Positions 28,570-41,149 of a stretch of DNA of 64,000 nucleotides are shown piece by piece; positions within the stretch are counted from its first letter, which is position 1, and every line of letters starts with the position of its first letter. Origin of the DNA: an uncultured Alphaproteobacteria bacterium (GTDB lineage: Bacteria > Pseudomonadota > Alphaproteobacteria > UBA6615). The DNA is taken from positions 159,122 through 223,121 of the forward strand of contig CALSNJ010000004.1 in assembly GCA_943787745.1 (NCBI GenBank), in the 5' to 3' direction. Position numbers and translations under genes: made by a program. Below the pieces are notes generated by a model. That model was not told the DNA's origin. It saw nothing but the letters and a program-made list of their open reading frames with translations, and searched no databases.

Positions 28570-30251
28570 CGACTTCCACTCTCCATGGGCGCGGCATCAT
28601 CTGCAACATCCTTTGGCACGACACGTGGAATCGAAATGGTGAATTCGGCACCAGCACCCCCGTTTCGGGCAGAGAGTTCACCGTCCATACCGGTGACAAT
28701 ACCGTAGGAAATCGAGAGACCAAGCCCTGTCCCTTCACCGGGGCCCTTCGTTGTGTAGAACGGCTCAAACAGACGCTCGATATGTTCATCAGGAACACCA
28801 CCGCCATTGTCACTGACCACGACAAGGATGCGATCTGCCGAAAGGTCCTCCTTGATTTCGATTCTGACCTGACAGCTTTCCGCTGCGCCATTCTTCAGGT
28901 GATCCAGAACCGCATCCCGGGCATTGAGAAGCAAGTTCACAATGACCTGCTCATAGCGCGCAGGTTCTCCATAAACCCGTCCACATTGTGCCGGCGCACG
29001 AAACGAAACCGCGACCCCGTTCGTCGCCAACTCAGGGCGCATCCAGTTGAGAGCCTCAGTGGTCGCACGCACCACATCAAAAGCGATTTTGCGACCGTAA
29101 TCATCACGGCTGAAAATCCGCATACTCTGGATCGTTTCCGCCATGCGACGGGTCTGTCCATCAATGACAGTCAGCTGCTCCCGCAAGGATTCATAATCTT
29201 CACTCACTTTGGAACGCTGCAACGCAGCCTGGGTCGAATCTGTCGCCATACGAATGATATTCAACGGCTGATTGAGCTCATGCACCACACCAGCCGCCAT
29301 CTCACCCAAAACAGCCAGCTTGCTGGTCTGCGCAAGCTGCCTGTCTTTTGAGGCCAGCGCCTCGGCATCAAGCGCCATGTCCCGCGCCGCGCGCATCACC
29401 CGGCGCAGAAACACGACCGCAAGTACGAACAAGACCATAACGCCGGCAAACAGCCACGGTAAAATATCAGCAAACAATGCCGAACCGGGATAAGGCGGCG
29501 ACCATCTGAGCCAGCCCGCTCCATTTCCCTGACTTCCCTGCAACGCAAATGTCAGCATTTGCCCATCTGCAGCCGGCCTTTCATCAGTCAGCGAGAGATC
29601 GTCAAAACCGAACTGCGCCGAGATACCGCGAAGAAACTCTGGCGACAGTTCACGCGCATGAACAAGAACGGGGCGCGGCCTGTACTCCATCTGCGCCGCG
29701 GTCGGGTTCTCCGGGGTCAGCGCGCTGACTGCCACAAGATGAACACTTCCCTGCCGGGTCAGATATGCCGTAACCGGCGCAGGTTCGAGCATTGGTGTGT
29801 TGCGAGCTGCGGCGATGACGTGCTCAAGAGCGACACCAAAATATGCAAATGCATCATCACGTGAGGGAACACCATCACGATATGCGAACATCGTCCAATT
29901 GGTATCGGCAACCACAAATGTCTCGCTCACCCCGAAAGTCTCGGCGGCATGCAGACCGATAGTTTCATCCGCCCATTCACGGTTGGGACGGTCAATGAGA
30001 TTCTCGATCGCCGCGTCCCACCACGTATAGTCATAGACCAATTGACCAAGATCGCGCTCCTGTCCCGCAAGAACGGCCTGCATCAATCCGGCAGATGATT
30101 CAGCTGCGACCTGATCTTGCCCCCGTGCCGCAATCCAGATCAGCGACAAAACAGCACCAAGCGAAATAACCGTCGCAATCGCTACGGGCGCAATCAATTT
30201 TCTCACGAAACGTGACATTCGCGCGTTGATGATGTCGGGTGTGTCGGTCAT
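28566..30251 (-). CDS. CHASE4-type membrane sensor histidine kinase
   Basis: 561 residues if the ATG at 30251 is used; several in-frame ATGs lie nearby and upstream. One transmembrane helix is near the N-terminus (IAPVAIATVISLGAVLSLIW). A periplasmic region of about 230 residues contains DYTWWDAAIENL, typical of CHASE4. A second helix (WLFAGVMVLFVLAVVFL) leads into HisKA with the phospho-His in VVHELNQPLNI. The ATPase domain has NLLLNARDAV, DNGGGVPDEHIERLF and GTGLGLSI. It resembles DctB-like kinases. Divergent from the FkbM gene. Confidence 0.88.
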   Translation of the reverse strand: MTDTPDIINARMSRFVRKLIAPVAIATVISLGAVLSLIWIAARGQDQVAAESSAGLMQAVLAGQERDLGQLVYDYTWWDAAIENLIDRPNREWADETIGLHAAETFGVSETFVVADTNWTMFAYRDGVPSRDDAFAYFGVALEHVIAAARNTPMLEPAPVTAYLTRQGSVHLVAVSALTPENPTAAQMEYRPRPVLVHARELSPEFLRGISAQFGFDDLSLTDERPAADGQMLTFALQGSQGNGAGWLRWSPPYPGSALFADILPWLFAGVMVLFVLAVVFLRRVMRAARDMALDAEALASKDRQLAQTSKLAVLGEMAAGVVHELNQPLNIIRMATDSTQAALQRSKVSEDYESLREQLTVIDGQTRRMAETIQSMRIFSRDDYGRKIAFDVVRATTEALNWMRPELATNGVAVSFRAPAQCGRVYGEPARYEQVIVNLLLNARDAVLDHLKNGAAESCQVRIEIKEDLSADRILVVVSDNGGGVPDEHIERLFEPFYTTKGPGEGTGLGLSISYGIVTGMDGELSARNGGAGAEFTISIPRVVPKDVADDAAPMESGSR

Positions 30252-30406
30252 ACACATTACTTGGACTGGGAAGGCTGCAGAAACTAAATGCTTTGACCGC
30301 ATCTCGCAAATGCGAGCGAAGCGGAAAAACCTCCAATCGATGATAACCTCCGCGCGCAGCATCATCACCTCACAGATGAGGGCCGCGTCCATTCAGGAAA
30401 GGGAAC

Positions 30407-31123
30407 ATGGTCAGTACTTTTCGGAAACTTGCGCGCCGTTTCGGGTTTGATATTTCGCCCTTCCCAGGTTCTGCACCGCACTGGGAGCGCCTGATCAAAA
30501 CCCTCTCCATTCACAACATCGACTGTGTTTTCGACATCGGAGCGAACACCGGACAATACGCACAAGCCATTCGCACCAACGGTTATGCGGGGGAAATCGT
30601 CTCGTTCGAGCCACTCTCGGGCGTTCGCGCCACACTCGAAGAACACGCCGCCCGTGACCCGCACTGGACCATCGCCCCTCAAACAGCAGTCGGTGCAGAA
30701 ATCGGGCAGGTTGAGATCAATATTTCCGGTGAGTCCGACATGAGCTCAATCCTTGCACTTGATGCCATGGCGCACGAACGACTGGCGAGCACACGGGCAA
30801 CGACCCGCGAACAGGTTCCCGTCACCACGCTGTCATCCATTCTGGAGGCACACACCAGTGGGGCTCAGACGATTTTTGTGAAGTCGGATACCCAGGGCTA
30901 TGAAGATCAGGTTCTCGACGGCATTGGGAATTCCTGGGACCGCATCGCCGGGTTGCAACTCGAGCTCTCGATGCAGCCCATCTACGACGGCCAGCCTGAC
31001 CACCTGCCGCTGCTCAATCGATTGGCCGAGAAAGGATTTCGGCCACATCTTGTGATCCCCGGCTATTGGAGCCGCCACTACGGCCGAATGCTCGAATACG
31101 ACGCGGTGTTTTTCCGGGATTGA
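30407..31123 (+). CDS. FkbM family methyltransferase
   Basis: A 238-residue SAM-dependent methyltransferase of the FkbM type. Motif I is VFDIGANTGQYA near residue 44, then GEIVSFEPLSGVRATLEEH, and IFVKSDTQGYEDQVLDG as the post-SAM acidic motif. FkbM enzymes O-methylate polyketides or surface sugars. No glycan or polyketide genes are adjacent, so the substrate is open. An AAAGGGAAC sequence precedes the ATG. It converges on xerC with a 9-bp gap. Confidence 0.87.
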   Translation: MVSTFRKLARRFGFDISPFPGSAPHWERLIKTLSIHNIDCVFDIGANTGQYAQAIRTNGYAGEIVSFEPLSGVRATLEEHAARDPHWTIAPQTAVGAEIGQVEINISGESDMSSILALDAMAHERLASTRATTREQVPVTTLSSILEAHTSGAQTIFVKSDTQGYEDQVLDGIGNSWDRIAGLQLELSMQPIYDGQPDHLPLLNRLAEKGFRPHLVIPGYWSRHYGRMLEYDAVFFRD

Positions 31124-31132
31124 GGTCGAAAT

Positions 31133-32107
31133 CTATTTGCGCGCGCGCGGGTGAGCACGACTGTAGACATCCATCAGACGCGCACTGTCGACATCGGTAT
31201 AGCGCTGGGTGGTCGACAGGGAGGCATGACCCAGCAATTCCTGAATGGCCCGCAGGTCACCCCCCGAAGCCAACAGGTGGGTGGCAAAGGAATGGCGGAG
31301 CGCATGGGGCGTCGCCTCTTTGGGAAGCCCCAGTATTGCCCGCAAATCCTGCATTCGTTTCTGAACCGTACGCGGACTTAGGCGGCCGCCGCGCACACCG
31401 ACAAACAGCGGTCCGTCTTCGACGAGGGATTGCGGGCACCGCACGATGTAATCCGCAATCGCGTCCCGCACAACCGGCAGAATGGGGACCATTCGGGTCT
31501 TGCCCCCCTTACCCGTCACCGACAAGGCATCATCGCGCGGCAGATCGCCAAGGTTGAGATCCAGCGCCTCGGAAATGCGCAAGCCGCAGCCATAGAGCAG
31601 AAGCAGAACCGCCAGATCCCGAGCTGCCACCCAGGCCGGTTCATCGGGTCTCGAGGGTGCGGCAACGGCGGTCATCAGATCTTCGGTTTCCTGTCCAGCC
31701 AATGCCTTGGGCACAGAGTGCGGCAGACGTGGCCCCCGCACAGCACCAATGGCCGCATTGTGACCCAGGCCTTCACGGTCAAGATAACGAAAGAACATAC
31801 GCACCGATGACAACGCCCGCGCCGTTGAGGTCCGGGCGTAACCTTCGCCAACACGCTTTGCGAGCCAGGCTCGAAAGTCACCGGTCTTCAGGGAGACCAG
31901 CACAGAAACAGTAACTGTCTCTCCGCAATGCTCCGTCAGAAAGTCGAGGAACGCGACAACATCACGCAGATAGGCTTCAACGGTATGCTCGGAAGCGCGC
32001 CGCTCGGCCCCTAACAGCGCACGCCAATTTGTCAGCGCGTCCCGGATGCCACGGTCTGCGGCCACCGGTTGCCGCTCAGCCGCGGTCAACGGGGCAGGTC
32101 GAGCCAT
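31133..32107 (-). CDS. xerC: tyrosine recombinase XerC
   Basis: A 324-residue site-specific recombinase that resolves chromosome dimers with XerD at dif. The catalytic set is complete: R177 (GCGLRISEALDL), H268 and R271 (HALRHSFATHLL), H294 (LGHASLSTTQ) and the nucleophile Y303. The N-terminal SAM-like core-binding domain spans ~20-110. The internal ATG at 32107 is preferred to one 12 bp upstream, with little basis between them. It overlaps the end of the DUF484 gene. The xerC-DUF484 pair next to priA is conserved in alphaproteobacteria, so this is the housekeeping XerC, not a mobile element integrase. Confidence 0.95.
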   Translation of the reverse strand: MARPAPLTAAERQPVAADRGIRDALTNWRALLGAERRASEHTVEAYLRDVVAFLDFLTEHCGETVTVSVLVSLKTGDFRAWLAKRVGEGYARTSTARALSSVRMFFRYLDREGLGHNAAIGAVRGPRLPHSVPKALAGQETEDLMTAVAAPSRPDEPAWVAARDLAVLLLLYGCGLRISEALDLNLGDLPRDDALSVTGKGGKTRMVPILPVVRDAIADYIVRCPQSLVEDGPLFVGVRGGRLSPRTVQKRMQDLRAILGLPKEATPHALRHSFATHLLASGGDLRAIQELLGHASLSTTQRYTDVDSARLMDVYSRAHPRARK

Positions 32108-32817
32108 GTCCGGATGCAATGTTCCATGATCCGCGCCAGAAATGTCAGCAGCTCGGATCCTTGCCCTTCATGGAAACGGTCCGGATCGCGGCTTCCCAAT
32201 GCGAGAAGCGCATAGGGTGCATCGTCACGAACGGAGAGGCGCAACATGGCTTCCGAACGCACCAACCCTGCAGCCTCGCCATAGATGCGTTTATCGCCTT
32301 CCATATGTTCATGGAGGGTGATCGTGCGCGAGGCATCAACAAACTTGTCGATAGTCCCCTTGGGCACGACCCGCACACCCTGATTGGCTGTCGGGGTCAC
32401 CGTACCACCCTCAAGACAAAGGGCGACGGCATCAACATGGAGAAGCCCGGCGAGATCAATCGTCAGAATTTCGAGCATATGATCAAGAGAACGCGACGAC
32501 AGCAATGCAATCACGGCAGCATGAATTCGATTCTGGCTTTGCAGATTGGCGCGACTGGCATCAATCAGTTCGCTGCTCTGTTCACTCCGTTCGGCCAGTT
32601 CGGTGCGCATGCGATTCAGCATGGCCCCCTGCAAATCCACAACCTCTCCACCGGATTCGTCAGCATCCTCGAACCGACGCTCAGGTGCCGCGATCACGGA
32701 AAGAAGCTGGGGGTAGCGCTCCAGGAAATCCGGATTCTCACGCAGGAACCCGATGACCTGAACATCGGTGAGTTCGGCGGTTTCGGCGGCCTCTGGCTCT
32801 GATGCTTTGGTGCTCAT
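32086..32817 (-). CDS. DUF484 family protein
   Basis: A 243-residue protein with the N-terminal DUF484 signature QVIGFLRENPDFLERYPQLL. An alpha-helical stretch follows (~70-110), then a GAF-like domain (LDHMLEILTIDLAGLLHVDAVAL to ALGSRDPDRFH). DUF484 proteins are near-always linked to xerC, as here, but their role is undefined. It is 21 bp downstream of the transaldolase-like gene and overlaps xerC by about 22 bp. Confidence 0.9.
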   Translation of the reverse strand: MSTKASEPEAAETAELTDVQVIGFLRENPDFLERYPQLLSVIAAPERRFEDADESGGEVVDLQGAMLNRMRTELAERSEQSSELIDASRANLQSQNRIHAAVIALLSSRSLDHMLEILTIDLAGLLHVDAVALCLEGGTVTPTANQGVRVVPKGTIDKFVDASRTITLHEHMEGDKRIYGEAAGLVRSEAMLRLSVRDDAPYALLALGSRDPDRFHEGQGSELLTFLARIMEHCIRTWLDLPR

Positions 32818-32838
32818 GGCGTCGGGCCTTCCCTGCGG

Positions 32839-33528
32839 CTACTCCGCTGCGTCCTTACGTTGGCTTGCCTGCTCGAGAATAGATTGCCCGGTGGCTTCCC
32901 AATCCTTGAGGAAGGCCGCCAGTCCACTGTCGGTCAACGGGTGTTTGTATAGCTGCCGGATCACATTCGGCGGCAAAGTTGCAACATGCGCACCTGCACG
33001 CGCGGCTTCCACCACATGAGCCGGGCCACGAATGGAGGCGACAAGAACTTCGGTATCGAAGGTGTCAAACTGCGCATAGATATCAACGATGTCCTCGATC
33101 AGATCGAGACCACGCAAGCCCATATCATCAAGTCGGCCCACAAAAGGCGAAATGAACGTGGCGCCAGCTTTGGCAGCCAGAATGGCTTGGGATGCAGAGA
33201 AACACAGGGTCACATTGACCATGATATCGCGGTCCCGCAAAGCCCGGCAGGTCTTCAGGCCATCCGGGGTCAGCGGCACCTTCACGGCCACGTTTGACGC
33301 AACGCTGGCAAGAACGTCTGCCTCAGCCAGCATCGTGTCGACATCGGTCGCGGTCACTTCCGCACTCACCGGGCCCGGTACCGCGTCGCAAATCTCTGCG
33401 ATCACATCGAGCATGTTGCGTCCGGATTTTGCGATCAGCGACGGATTGGTTGTGACGCCATCAATCATGCCTGTGGCGGCCAGATCGCGAATTTCATCCA
33501 GATCGGCAGTGTCCACAAAAAACTTCAT
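32839..33528 (-). CDS. transaldolase / fructose-6-phosphate aldolase (type 3B)
   Basis: A 229-residue single-barrel aldolase of the TalC/FSA size class. The opening [14 protein letters not shown] and [13 protein letters not shown] are the family signature. The Schiff-base lysine is K83 in VAVKVPLT. The [10 protein letters not shown] motif and a C-terminal helix follow. Bacteria with this short form usually use it as a transaldolase in the pentose phosphate pathway; aldolase activity on dihydroxyacetone is the alternative. It begins the minus-strand unit fsa/tal-DUF484-xerC and is divergent from priA (125 bp between starts). Confidence 0.92.
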   Translation of the reverse strand: MKFFVDTADLDEIRDLAATGMIDGVTTNPSLIAKSGRNMLDVIAEICDAVPGPVSAEVTATDVDTMLAEADVLASVASNVAVKVPLTPDGLKTCRALRDRDIMVNVTLCFSASQAILAAKAGATFISPFVGRLDDMGLRGLDLIEDIVDIYAQFDTFDTEVLVASIRGPAHVVEAARAGAHVATLPPNVIRQLYKHPLTDSGLAAFLKDWEATGQSILEQASQRKDAAE

Positions 33529-33653
33529 TTGCGTTTTCCTTATGGTCTCAGCGCCCGGTCACGGGTGCCCGTTTCAAAACGCCAGGGTCAAATTTCTGAA
33601 CTCGCCTGCAGCTTACGTTGGACGCCGACGAGTCGCCCGATAGAGTGTACCGG

Positions 33654-35855
33654 ATGCCCCAAACCGATTCCACCACGCCCCTGTTCGAAACCGAACGCGC
33701 CGTCAGTGTTCTGCTGCCGACCGCCGTCGTGGGGCCCTATGACTATCTCGTTCCCGAAGAGATGGAGCTGGCCCCCGGTGACTATGTCCACGTGCCACTG
33801 GGCAAACGGGAGATGATTGGCGTTGTCTGGGGCCCGGCCATGGGCGACGTGGACCCGGCCAAGCTGCGTCCCGTCGATGCGCGGGTGGAAGCACCACCCA
33901 TGCCGGAGCAGGTCCGACGTTTTGTCGACTGGGTCAGCGCCTATACCCTCAGTTCCCGAGGAGCCGTGTTGCGCATGGCCATGCGATCCCCTGATGCGCT
34001 CGCGCCGCCCAAGCCGGTTGTTGTCTACCGCCGCAGTGACAGCGACGATAAATTGCGCCTGACACCGGCCCGCCAACGTGTCCTGACATTTCTTGAAGAC
34101 GGACCGGCCCTGTCGGCCGGAGACCTCGCACGCGAGACAGGCGTCTCCAGCGGCGTGATCAAAGGTCTCGTTGATGCTGGCGCCCTTGAAAAAATCGAAG
34201 TTCCGCCGCCGCCGCCATTCGAGGCCCCTGATCTTGCCCGGCCCGGCCCCTCCCTGTCTGAGGCACAGGAAAACGCATCCGCGCAACTCCGGGAAAAGAT
34301 TGCCGCCGCGGAATTCTCGGTCACCCTGCTCGACGGCGTCACCGGGTCAGGAAAGACCGAAGTCTATTTCGAAGCTGTGGCCGCGGCCCTGTCTGCCAAA
34401 CGGCAGGTGCTCGTACTTTTGCCGGAAATTGCACTCACCCCCCAATGGCTCTCGAGATTTGAAGAACGTTTTGGTGTGGCGCCCGCTGTCTGGCATTCCG
34501 ATCTGAGCCAGGTCCAACGGCGCACCAACTGGCGCGCCGTTGCGACAGGAAACGCCCGAATCGTGGTTGGGGCGCGCTCTGCACTTTTCCTCCCCTTCGC
34601 CGAACTGGGTCTCGTGGTCATTGATGAAGAACACGAGCCCGCCTTCAAGCAGGAAGACGGCGTGTCCTATCACGGACGAGACATGGCAATCGTGCGCGCA
34701 CAGATCGCCGATGCACCCGTTGTACTTGCCTCCGCGACCCCGTCACTCGAAACCCGGGTCAATGTCACCCGCGAACGATTTACATCGATCGTCCTGCCCA
34801 AACGTTTTGGCGGTGCCGCCATGCCGACCATCAAAACCGTCGACATGCGGACCACAGACCTGAGCTCAAACCGCTTTATCTCCGATGAGATGGTGACCGC
34901 TCTGAAAGCCACCCTCGAAGCGGGTGAACAGTCGATGCTGTTTCTCAATCGTCGAGGATACGCACCGCTGACCTTGTGCCGAACCTGCGGGCATCGGGTC
35001 GAATGCCCGAGCTGCGCTGCCTGGCTGACAGAACATCGGTTCCGCAAACGGCTGCAGTGCCATCATTGCGGCTACGAAGTGCCAACACCAAGCGTGTGTC
35101 CCTCCTGCGAGAATGTCGACACTCTGGTGGCCTGCGGCCCGGGCGTGGAACGAATCGCCGAGGAAGTCACCGGCCTTCTGCCGGACGCGCGGATCGGGAT
35201 CATGACAAGCGACACAATGCGCGGCCCAGAATCAGCGCAGACCTTTATTCGATCGGTCGAAAATGGAGAACTCGATATCCTGATCGGCACCCAGATGGTC
35301 GCCAAGGGACATCACTTTCCAAACCTGACTCTTGTCGGGATCGTCGATGCCGATCTCGGTCTGGCAGGAGGAGACCTGCGCGCCGCCGAGCGCACCTACC
35401 AGGTGCTTCAGCAGGTTTCCGGTCGCGCCGGCCGCGCCGAACGACCCGGTCGCGTCTTGATTCAGACCTTCCAGCCCGAACACCCGGTGATGAGCACACT
35501 GGTCTCAGGTGACCGGGAGCGTTTTTTCGAACTGGAGACTGAAGCACGACAGGCCGGTGGCTGGCCGCCTTTTGGACGTCTGGCGGCAATCATCGTCTCC
35601 AGCCGGGATTCCCGGATCGCCGACGATCTGGCGCGTGCGCTGGCCCGGTGCGCCCCAAGCTCACCCGACATACGTGTTCTTGGGCCCGCGCCAGCACCTT
35701 TGTCCTTGCTCCGGGGACAACATCGCCGTCGCTTGTTGCTCAAGGCGTCACGTGATGTGTCCGTGCAATCGGTTTTGCGCGGCTGGTTGGAGCAGATAAA
35801 GGTGCCCGGAAACGCCCGCATTCGCGTCGATATCGATCCTTATAGTTTCCTCTAA
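33654..35855 (+). CDS. priA: primosomal protein N' (replication restart helicase PriA)
   Basis: A 733-residue superfamily 2 helicase. An N-terminal 3'-DNA-binding domain (VLLPTAVVGPYDYLVPEE) is followed by a winged-helix region. Walker A is GVTGSGKTEVYFE and the Walker B-type box is VIDEEHEPAFKQ. Eight zinc-binding cysteines lie in CRTCGHRVECPSC and CHHCGYEVPTPSVCPSC. Helicase motifs V-VI include GTQMVAKGHHFPN and QVSGRAGRAE. The ATG at 33654 matches the family N-terminus. It precedes the ATP synthase operon by 247 bp, the usual alphaproteobacterial order. Confidence 0.96.
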   Translation: MPQTDSTTPLFETERAVSVLLPTAVVGPYDYLVPEEMELAPGDYVHVPLGKREMIGVVWGPAMGDVDPAKLRPVDARVEAPPMPEQVRRFVDWVSAYTLSSRGAVLRMAMRSPDALAPPKPVVVYRRSDSDDKLRLTPARQRVLTFLEDGPALSAGDLARETGVSSGVIKGLVDAGALEKIEVPPPPPFEAPDLARPGPSLSEAQENASAQLREKIAAAEFSVTLLDGVTGSGKTEVYFEAVAAALSAKRQVLVLLPEIALTPQWLSRFEERFGVAPAVWHSDLSQVQRRTNWRAVATGNARIVVGARSALFLPFAELGLVVIDEEHEPAFKQEDGVSYHGRDMAIVRAQIADAPVVLASATPSLETRVNVTRERFTSIVLPKRFGGAAMPTIKTVDMRTTDLSSNRFISDEMVTALKATLEAGEQSMLFLNRRGYAPLTLCRTCGHRVECPSCAAWLTEHRFRKRLQCHHCGYEVPTPSVCPSCENVDTLVACGPGVERIAEEVTGLLPDARIGIMTSDTMRGPESAQTFIRSVENGELDILIGTQMVAKGHHFPNLTLVGIVDADLGLAGGDLRAAERTYQVLQQVSGRAGRAERPGRVLIQTFQPEHPVMSTLVSGDRERFFELETEARQAGGWPPFGRLAAIIVSSRDSRIADDLARALARCAPSSPDIRVLGPAPAPLSLLRGQHRRRLLLKASRDVSVQSVLRGWLEQIKVPGNARIRVDIDPYSFL

Positions 35856-36102
35856 TTGCAGCCATCTATTGGGCGCGGCTGACAGCGCGTCGAATTGACG
35901 CGCAAACTGCTTCCGAAAAAACGGCTGATTTGTCCACTTTTTGCGTTGCGGTACGCTTGCCAGCCCCATAGCCCTGTGCTACCAAGCGCCTGCCTTGAGG
36001 TTGGCGTTTTGCCATCCAAAAGGCAGCCGTTTATTTTCCTTTGAAAACATACGGTTACCTCAAATCGCACCAACAGAATTCGGCCCAGGGGGGCAGTCGC
36101 AA

Positions 36103-36660
36103 GTGGCGGCAAATGCAAGCGTTGTCGGTGATATCGCAGAGCGGTATGGACTGGCGTTATACGAACTCGCGGATGAGGCCAAAAGCCTCGACGAAGTCGC
36201 GAGCGATCTTGATTCCCTGAAAGCCCTGATCGCCGAGAGCGACGATCTGTCCAAGCTGCTGCGTTCACCCGTAATTGATGCGGATGACAAGACGAAGGCC
36301 ATCAACACCATTCTTGAGCAGGGCGGCGCAAACTCGCTGACCCGCCGTTTTGTGGGTGTTGTGGCAGGAAACGACCGCTTATTCGTACTCGCCGACATGA
36401 TCACCGCTTATCTGGCGGAATTGTCTACACGGCGTGGAGAAGTCACGGCCGAGGTCATCTCGGCCCGTCCATTAAATGATGATCAATTGCAGCAGCTCAC
36501 TGAGAGCCTGCGCGCAAAACTCGGCGGAAAAGTCGCCGTTGAACCGAGTGTCGACTCCTCACTAATTGGTGGGCTGGTTGTACGGGTTGGTTCGCGGATG
36601 ATCGATGCGTCGTTGAAGACAAAGCTTCAGCGTCTGCAATTCGCCATGAAGGGAGCGTAG
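36103..36660 (+). CDS. atpH: F1Fo ATP synthase delta subunit (GTG start)
   Basis: A 185-residue peripheral stalk subunit (OSCP homologue) linking F1 to Fo. The start is taken as GTG at 36103, because AGGGGGG lies 9 bp upstream and the N-terminus then reads VVGDIAERYGLALYELA, as in the family. A longer frame from an upstream ATG would add 54 atypical residues. The C-terminus GGLVVRVGSRMIDASLKTKL is conserved. It heads atpHAGDC, as in alphaproteobacteria where the Fo genes sit elsewhere. Confidence 0.94.
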   Translation: MAANASVVGDIAERYGLALYELADEAKSLDEVASDLDSLKALIAESDDLSKLLRSPVIDADDKTKAINTILEQGGANSLTRRFVGVVAGNDRLFVLADMITAYLAELSTRRGEVTAEVISARPLNDDQLQQLTESLRAKLGGKVAVEPSVDSSLIGGLVVRVGSRMIDASLKTKLQRLQFAMKGA

Positions 36661-36663
36661 AGG

Positions 36664-38193
<1,530 letters not shown>

Positions 38194-38226
38194 TTCCGCA
38201 CGGACAACACGGATAGCGACTGAAAA

Positions 38227-39138
38227 ATGGCGAGCCTCAAGGACCTACGTGTCCGAATCAGTTCGGTAAAGTCGACCCAGCGGATCACCTCGGCCATGAA
38301 AATGGTCGCGGCGGCCAAACTGCGTCGTGCGCAAGAGAACGCCGAAGCCACCCGCCCCTATGCCGAGCGTATGGAGCGGATGCTTGGGTCTCTGGCACAA
38401 AGTGCGGTCACAGCCGGCACTGCCCCGCCTCTGCTCGCAGGCAGCGGCAAGGACGACGTTCACCTCATTATCCTGGTGACCTCTGATCGTGGGTTGTGCG
38501 GTGGTTTTAACGGCTCTGTCAGCCGCTGGACCCGCAAGCACATTCTTCAGCTCCGCGCCGACGGCAAGCAGGTCAAACTGCTGATCATCGGGCGCAAGGG
38601 CCGCGGCATCATGCGGCGCGAATTCGGCGACATCATCATTGATACGATCGAAGACACCACCAAGCCGGTCCCCATGTTCGAGACCGCTGCCGAAATTGCA
38701 CAGCGCGCCCGCGATATGTTCGAGGCCGGTGAGTGCGATGTCTGCACAATCATTTACAACAAGTTCGTTTCGGCGCTGACACAGGACGTCACGCCGCAAC
38801 AGCTCATCCCCTTCGCGCTTCCTGAAAAGGATGATGCGGATGGCGAGACCACGGACGAGCAGGATTCCGGTCTGGAATCAGGTGCCGTCTATGAGTATGA
38901 GCCTGACGAACAGGAAATTCTGGCAGACCTTCTGCCGCGCAATCTGTCGGTCCAGGTGTTCCGCACCATGATCGAATCCTTTGCATCCGAACAGGGTGCA
39001 CGCATGACCGCGATGGACAACGCCACGCGCAATGCCGGTGACATGATCGATCGACTTTCGACCGACTACAACCGGATGCGTCAGGCAGCCATCACAACCG
39101 AACTCATCGAGATCATCTCCGGCGCGGAAGCGCTTTAG
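38227..39138 (+). CDS. atpG: F1Fo ATP synthase gamma subunit
   Basis: A 303-residue central rotor subunit. The N-terminal coiled-coil half starts [20 protein letters not shown], with [14 protein letters not shown]. The C-terminal half ends [19 protein letters not shown], the family signature. Between 200 and 225 there is an acidic insert ([18 protein letters not shown]) that is longer than in E. coli. It is placed between atpA and atpD. Confidence 0.97.
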   Translation: MASLKDLRVRISSVKSTQRITSAMKMVAAAKLRRAQENAEATRPYAERMERMLGSLAQSAVTAGTAPPLLAGSGKDDVHLIILVTSDRGLCGGFNGSVSRWTRKHILQLRADGKQVKLLIIGRKGRGIMRREFGDIIIDTIEDTTKPVPMFETAAEIAQRARDMFEAGECDVCTIIYNKFVSALTQDVTPQQLIPFALPEKDDADGETTDEQDSGLESGAVYEYEPDEQEILADLLPRNLSVQVFRTMIESFASEQGARMTAMDNATRNAGDMIDRLSTDYNRMRQAAITTELIEIISGAEAL

Positions 39139-40593
<1,455 letters not shown>

Positions 40594-40605
40594 GGGAGAA
40601 TTCGC

Positions 40606-41028
40606 GTGGCAGACAACGCGGTTCAGTTCGAACTGGTCTCACCAGAGAAATTGCTTCTCTCGGAAGAGGTCGAGATGGTGGTGGTCCCCGGCGCCGAAGG
40701 TGACTTCGGAGTCTTGCCCGGCCACACACCTGTCATTTCGACCGTACGCCCTGGCGTGATCCATATTTTCGAGGGTGGCGCGGTCAAGACTCGTATCTTC
40801 GTAGCCGGCGGTTTTGCCGAAGTGACAGCTGAACGCTGCACTGTTCTGGCCGAAGAAGCCGTCCTGCTGGACGATATTGACCGCGACCAGGTGGAAAAAT
40901 CCCTGCAAGAGGCGATGGAAGACATCTCTGATGCAGGCGACAACAGCACCGAACGGGCCCTTGCCGAGCAGCGGGCCGACTCGGCGCGCGCCAAGCTGGC
41001 ATCTCTGGACACCCAGACTTACCAATAA
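40606..41028 (+). CDS. atpC: F1Fo ATP synthase epsilon subunit (GTG start)
   Basis: A 140-residue subunit. The N-terminal beta-barrel contains VSPEKLLLSEEVEMVVVPGAEGDFGVLPGH in the usual order, and a short helical C-terminus follows (LAEQRADSARAKL). It starts with GTG at 40606, preceded by AAGGGAGAA. It regulates rotation and ATP hydrolysis. Last gene of atpHAGDC; I see no hairpin terminator after it, and the next gene has its own promoter. Confidence 0.95.
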   Translation: MADNAVQFELVSPEKLLLSEEVEMVVVPGAEGDFGVLPGHTPVISTVRPGVIHIFEGGAVKTRIFVAGGFAEVTAERCTVLAEEAVLLDDIDRDQVEKSLQEAMEDISDAGDNSTERALAEQRADSARAKLASLDTQTYQ

Positions 41029-41070
41029 ATTCAGGCTTCTAGGCGTTTACTAGTCTATCCACATCGGGTT

Positions 41071-41102
41071 TTGACGTTCGGTGAGCACGCATTATATATA
41101 AT
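41071..41102 (+). promoter_or_regulatory. promoter of the ferritin-like gene
   Basis: TTGACG (41071-41076) is followed by the AT run TATATATAAT (41093-41102). TATATA at 41093 gives a 16-bp spacer, or 18 bp from 41095. This is the most AT-rich -10 region noticed in the window, which suggests strong expression of the downstream gene. Confidence 0.6.
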
Positions 41103-41149
41103 GGTGTTAGCCGGAACAAACTCGGCCGGTTTTCGTTGATAGAAACGCC

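Noticed and set aside
31133..32107. xerC-like gene as a phage or island integrase
   Set aside because: Its linkage to DUF484 and priA and its domain layout are those of the housekeeping chromosome-dimer recombinase.
35885..35903. Hairpin GCGCGTC/GACGCGC after priA as a terminator
   Set aside because: A 7-bp stem without a following T-run; not enough for a terminator call.
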